Below the pieces are notes generated by a model, which was given only the letters and a program-made list of their open reading frames with translations, was not told the DNA's origin and did not search any database. DNA of 6,532 nucleotides. Origin: G039029935 sp039029935. Lineage in GTDB: Bacteria > Chloroflexota > Anaerolineae > Caldilineales > Caldilineaceae. A program made the position numbers and the translations under genes. Positions 4,345-6,532 of the stretch are shown here, in pieces. Position 1 is the first letter of the stretch. Every line of letters begins with the position of its first letter. The stretch spans positions 1-6,532 of the forward strand of contig JBCCFC010000792.1 of the NCBI GenBank assembly GCA_039029935.1, in the 5' to 3' direction.

Positions 4345-6198
4345 CTATTCAATCAATGAAATCATTTTGATATATACGTAATACGCGCCAACATCTTGCC
4401 CATCATTGGTAACAAAATTTGTTTGGAGATGGGCTGGTCCGGCTGGTAATTCTAAGGTGAACACCGCTCCCTTGTCGGCATCATTCCCGATCTGCGTGAT
4501 AGTTTGTGAGGCGGTCTGTCCAGCAATCTCAATGGTCGCCGACTGCACGGGGATGGCGTTGCCGCCGCCATAGCCGCTAGTAATGCTCAATTCATGTATG
4601 GGAACAGGTGTCCCCGGAATGCCTTCGGCCAGCCCTCGATCCTCTTCACGCGGCCAACGACGTAGCTCAAACTCATAGGTTCCGGCGGTCAACACATCCA
4701 TTTCCCAATAGCCATTACAACGCAGTCCCTCACGCACCATCACCTGATGCCATGCACACTCGCAATTTTCCTCGCGCCAATCATGGGTGGTGATCAGGAT
4801 TGAATCGCCTGCTTGCATGGCCGCTGTCCCCAGTGGGAAAGGAATGTCTTCTTCAAACTGACGCGATACTTTGACCCACCATGCTTCATAGGCTTCACGC
4901 AGTTCGGCGACCACATCCGCATGGTCCGCAGCAATATCGGTCCGTTGCTCTGGGTCGGCGTTGATGTCATACAACTCTGCACCGTTGACCAGCCGCCAGC
5001 GGCCTGTCATGACTGCACTTTTGCGCCACTTGATGGGATTCACAAGTCTCTGTGAGTCTGTCACCATCGCACGATCCGGCCAATCTAGCTCATTGCCACT
5101 GACAGCCTGTTCAAGCAAGGGAACGATGCTTGTGCCGTCACAGTCCAGCGCGTTAATGTCGGTGGCGTCTAAGCCACAGAGTTCCACAAAGGTGGGAAGA
5201 ATATCGACGTTGGCGGTCAAGGTGGGAACATCATGCCCGCCTGTAACGCCACCCGCAGGCCAATGCATAAAGAAGGGTACACGGTGGCCGCCATCATATT
5301 CTGAGCCTTTTTGACCACGCATTCCGGCATTGTGACCGTTGACCAAGAACTGGTTGGCATCAACCGCAATGCCACCACCAGAGCCATTGTCAGTCATAAA
5401 AATTAATAGTGTATTCTCGGTCAGCCCCCACTCGGCCAGTTTTGCACGCAAAATGCCAAAGTTTTCATCAATGTTCGTTACCATGCCGTAGAAGTTAGCA
5501 CGATTTGAGTTCGGTGTGTGGTCTACATAGGGATCGCTGTAGATGGGGTCTACCAAAAAGGGACTATGTGGGGCATTGGTTGAGATGTAGCAGAAAAAGG
5601 GTTTATCTTTGTGCCGCTCGATAAAACGCAACCCTTCATTAAACCAGATGTCGGTGCAATAGCCATCATAGGGTGTATAGCCATCTTTACCAGGGGTGTT
5701 TTTGTCAGGAATGTTATGGGTCCAGTAAGTGTCATCAAAATAGTTGTTGCCCCAGTAGTCAGGCGTCTGCCCCACACCGCCACCACCATGACAGACAACT
5801 TCATCAAAGCCTCGGTCTTGTGGTCGATAGGGGGCAGTATCCCCCAAATGCCACTTGCCAAACAGCCCTGTGACATATCCATTCTCACGGAAGATATCAG
5901 CCATGCTTACCTCATTATCACGCAGTAACGAACGCCCGCCGATGGTGTGCCAAACGCCTGTACTGTTGGCGTAGTGTCCCGTCATCAGCCCTGCACGAGT
6001 TGGTGCGCAGGTAGGACCAACGTGGTAGTTGTCGAGGCGCACACTCTCACTGTGCATCTTGTCAAGATTGGGCGTCTTTAGCACCGGGTTGCCATGACAG
6101 GCCAAGTCGCCATACCCCTGATCGTCGGTGATGACAAAGATGACATTGGGGTTTGCTGAGACGGGTTTGGTTGATACAGATTGCGCCGCTGTGGTCAT
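4345..6198 (-). CDS. Arylsulfatase-type sulfatase with C-terminal beta-rich extension
   Basis: A 617-residue sulfatase hydrolysing an unidentified sulfate ester. The core begins at NVIFVITDDQGYGD (Asp25, Asp26 metal ligands). CAPTR gives the formylglycine-precursor Cys64 and Arg68. GKWHLG gives Lys115/His117, NAPHSPF holds His211, and MTDNG gives Asp270/Asn271, with Lys297 in RGQKGS. This is the DDQG/TDNG arylsulfatase A-like type, distinct from the other sulfatase in the window. After the core (to about 440) a roughly 170-residue extension contains WEMDVLTAGTYEFELRRWPRE and a late IEIAGQ...FTLELPAG segment, reading as beta strands of a sandwich-like module. The N-terminus is polar with no visible signal peptide. 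The ATG at 6198 has GGAG 5 bases upstream. It is the first gene of the leftward set. It depends on a formylglycine-generating enzyme not in the window. Confidence 0.95.
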   Translation of the reverse strand: MTTAAQSVSTKPVSANPNVIFVITDDQGYGDLACHGNPVLKTPNLDKMHSESVRLDNYHVGPTCAPTRAGLMTGHYANSTGVWHTIGGRSLLRDNEVSMADIFRENGYVTGLFGKWHLGDTAPYRPQDRGFDEVVCHGGGGVGQTPDYWGNNYFDDTYWTHNIPDKNTPGKDGYTPYDGYCTDIWFNEGLRFIERHKDKPFFCYISTNAPHSPFLVDPIYSDPYVDHTPNSNRANFYGMVTNIDENFGILRAKLAEWGLTENTLLIFMTDNGSGGGIAVDANQFLVNGHNAGMRGQKGSEYDGGHRVPFFMHWPAGGVTGGHDVPTLTANVDILPTFVELCGLDATDINALDCDGTSIVPLLEQAVSGNELDWPDRAMVTDSQRLVNPIKWRKSAVMTGRWRLVNGAELYDINADPEQRTDIAADHADVVAELREAYEAWWVKVSRQFEEDIPFPLGTAAMQAGDSILITTHDWREENCECAWHQVMVREGLRCNGYWEMDVLTAGTYEFELRRWPREEDRGLAEGIPGTPVPIHELSITSGYGGGNAIPVQSATIEIAGQTASQTITQIGNDADKGAVFTLELPAGPAHLQTNFVTNDGQDVGAYYVYIKMISLIE

Positions 6199-6477
6199 GG
6201 TGTCTCCTCTCTATAAAATTGAACCAGATTGATGAATGAAGATTTATTTTACCACATAAAAAAGAGGATGGGGAAAGATTGAAAAATAAGGACTGTAACA
6301 CAGGCTACCAGCTTATTACCAGCAAGGATGCCCAAGCCACATAACTCTGTCGCAGTTTCATGGCGGATTCGTCTATCATAAGGTGCAGCGTCACACTAAC
6401 AGAAACACAGCAGCTGAGACGCTCAATCTCAATAAACCTCTCGTTTTTTGCAAATTTTTGTAATGGTCAGAAAGAGG
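6199..6477. other. Intergenic region upstream of the large sulfatase
   Basis: No supported gene. For the leftward sulfatase the only -10-like hexamer I see is TAAAAT (minus strand, 6246-6251) without a good -35 partner, so its promoter is not assigned. AACCTCT (6435-6441) and AGAGGTT (6473-6479) form a 7-base inverted pair flanking an AT-rich 31-base stretch and overlapping the -35 of the rightward promoter; this could be an operator but is weak. A 79-codon minus-strand frame at 6062-6301 overlaps the sulfatase start out of frame and is not accepted. Confidence 0.5.
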
Positions 6478-6506
6478 TTGAACAAAAAAGAGGGGTGTGG
6501 TATGAT
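6478..6506 (+). promoter_or_regulatory. Rightward sigma70-type promoter with extended -10
   Basis: TTGAAC at 6478-6483 (four of six -35 consensus bases), a 17-base spacer, and TATGAT at 6501-6506 (five of six -10 bases) preceded by TGG, giving the TGn extended -10. The expected start of transcription is about 7 bases after the -10, at about 6513. It points away from the leftward gene cluster and would make this a divergent intergenic region. Confidence 0.6.
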
Positions 6507-6512
6507 GGGAAG

Positions 6513-6532
6513 ATGAATACACAAAAGATATA
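6513..6532 (+). CDS. Possible start of a leaderless gene, cut by window end
   Basis: ATG at 6513-6515 followed by an open frame MNTQKI to the window edge. There is no Shine-Dalgarno sequence, but the ATG sits 6 bases after the TATGAT box, where transcription would begin, the spacing typical of leaderless mRNAs. Only six complete codons are visible, so no function can be given. Low confidence that it is a real gene start. Confidence 0.35.

Noticed and set aside
6062..6301. 79-codon minus-strand frame across the large sulfatase start
   Set aside because: It overlaps the sulfatase N-terminus in another frame, lacks a good ribosome binding site and has no recognisable motif.

Overview
The window is bacterial. 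It carries four genes, all on the minus strand, in transcription order: a large sulfatase with a C-terminal beta-rich extension (4345-6198), a phytanoyl-CoA-dioxygenase-type Fe(II)/2-oxoglutarate oxygenase (3331-4242), a glutathione S-transferase (2489-3160) and a second, unrelated-subfamily sulfatase (755-2272). Each gene has its own strong Shine-Dalgarno sequence. The gaps of 102, 170 and 216 bases are filled with palindromes and short tandem repeats, so the set is co-oriented but not a tightly packed operon. A possible rightward leaderless gene begins at the right edge (6513).

The main discovery is in the glutathione S-transferase. The naive open frame starts at 3103 and lacks the N-terminal beta strand and the catalytic motif. 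Extending the frame upstream to an ATG at 3160, with an AAGGAG ribosome binding site 8 bases before it, restores a normal thioredoxin-fold start reading MTDKYKVVSFNL-UGA-PWVQR. The single in-frame UGA (3122-3124) sits exactly where Cys-type GSTs have the catalytic cysteine of CPWVQR. Directly after the UGA the mRNA can fold into a stem-loop with a G-starting apical loop 16 nt downstream, which fits the general layout of a bacterial SECIS. UGA ends the neighbouring oxygenase gene normally, so general UGA reassignment is not the explanation. The best reading is a selenocysteine-containing GST; the alternative is a nonsense mutation or sequencing error at the catalytic codon.

Left region (1-754): no convincing gene. 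It holds a bidirectional terminator-like hairpin (305-342) and a striking two-armed degenerate repeat array (580-773) that runs into the last codons and stop codon of the first sulfatase. The spacers at 2273-2488, 3161-3330 and 4243-4344 hold a 105-bp interrupted palindrome resembling insertion-sequence ends, a 51-bp palindrome, GTTGAAAR repeats, AGTGATT heptamers, a perfect 4 x 16-bp tandem repeat and a 74-bp two-step hairpin. Right region (6199-6532): intergenic, ending in a good rightward extended -10 promoter.

Organism: the mix of cysteine-type sulfatases, PhyH dioxygenases and repeat-rich spacers recalls lineages such as Poribacteria, Latescibacteria or Planctomycetes from marine or sponge-associated communities. 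This is inference from gene style only. Functionally, the two sulfatases probably remove sulfate from organic sulfate esters, and the oxygenase and GST could act on released or unrelated small molecules; no substrate can be read from the sequence. Both sulfatases lack visible signal peptides and would need a formylglycine-generating enzyme encoded elsewhere; the GST would need SelA/SelB/SelC/SelD encoded elsewhere.
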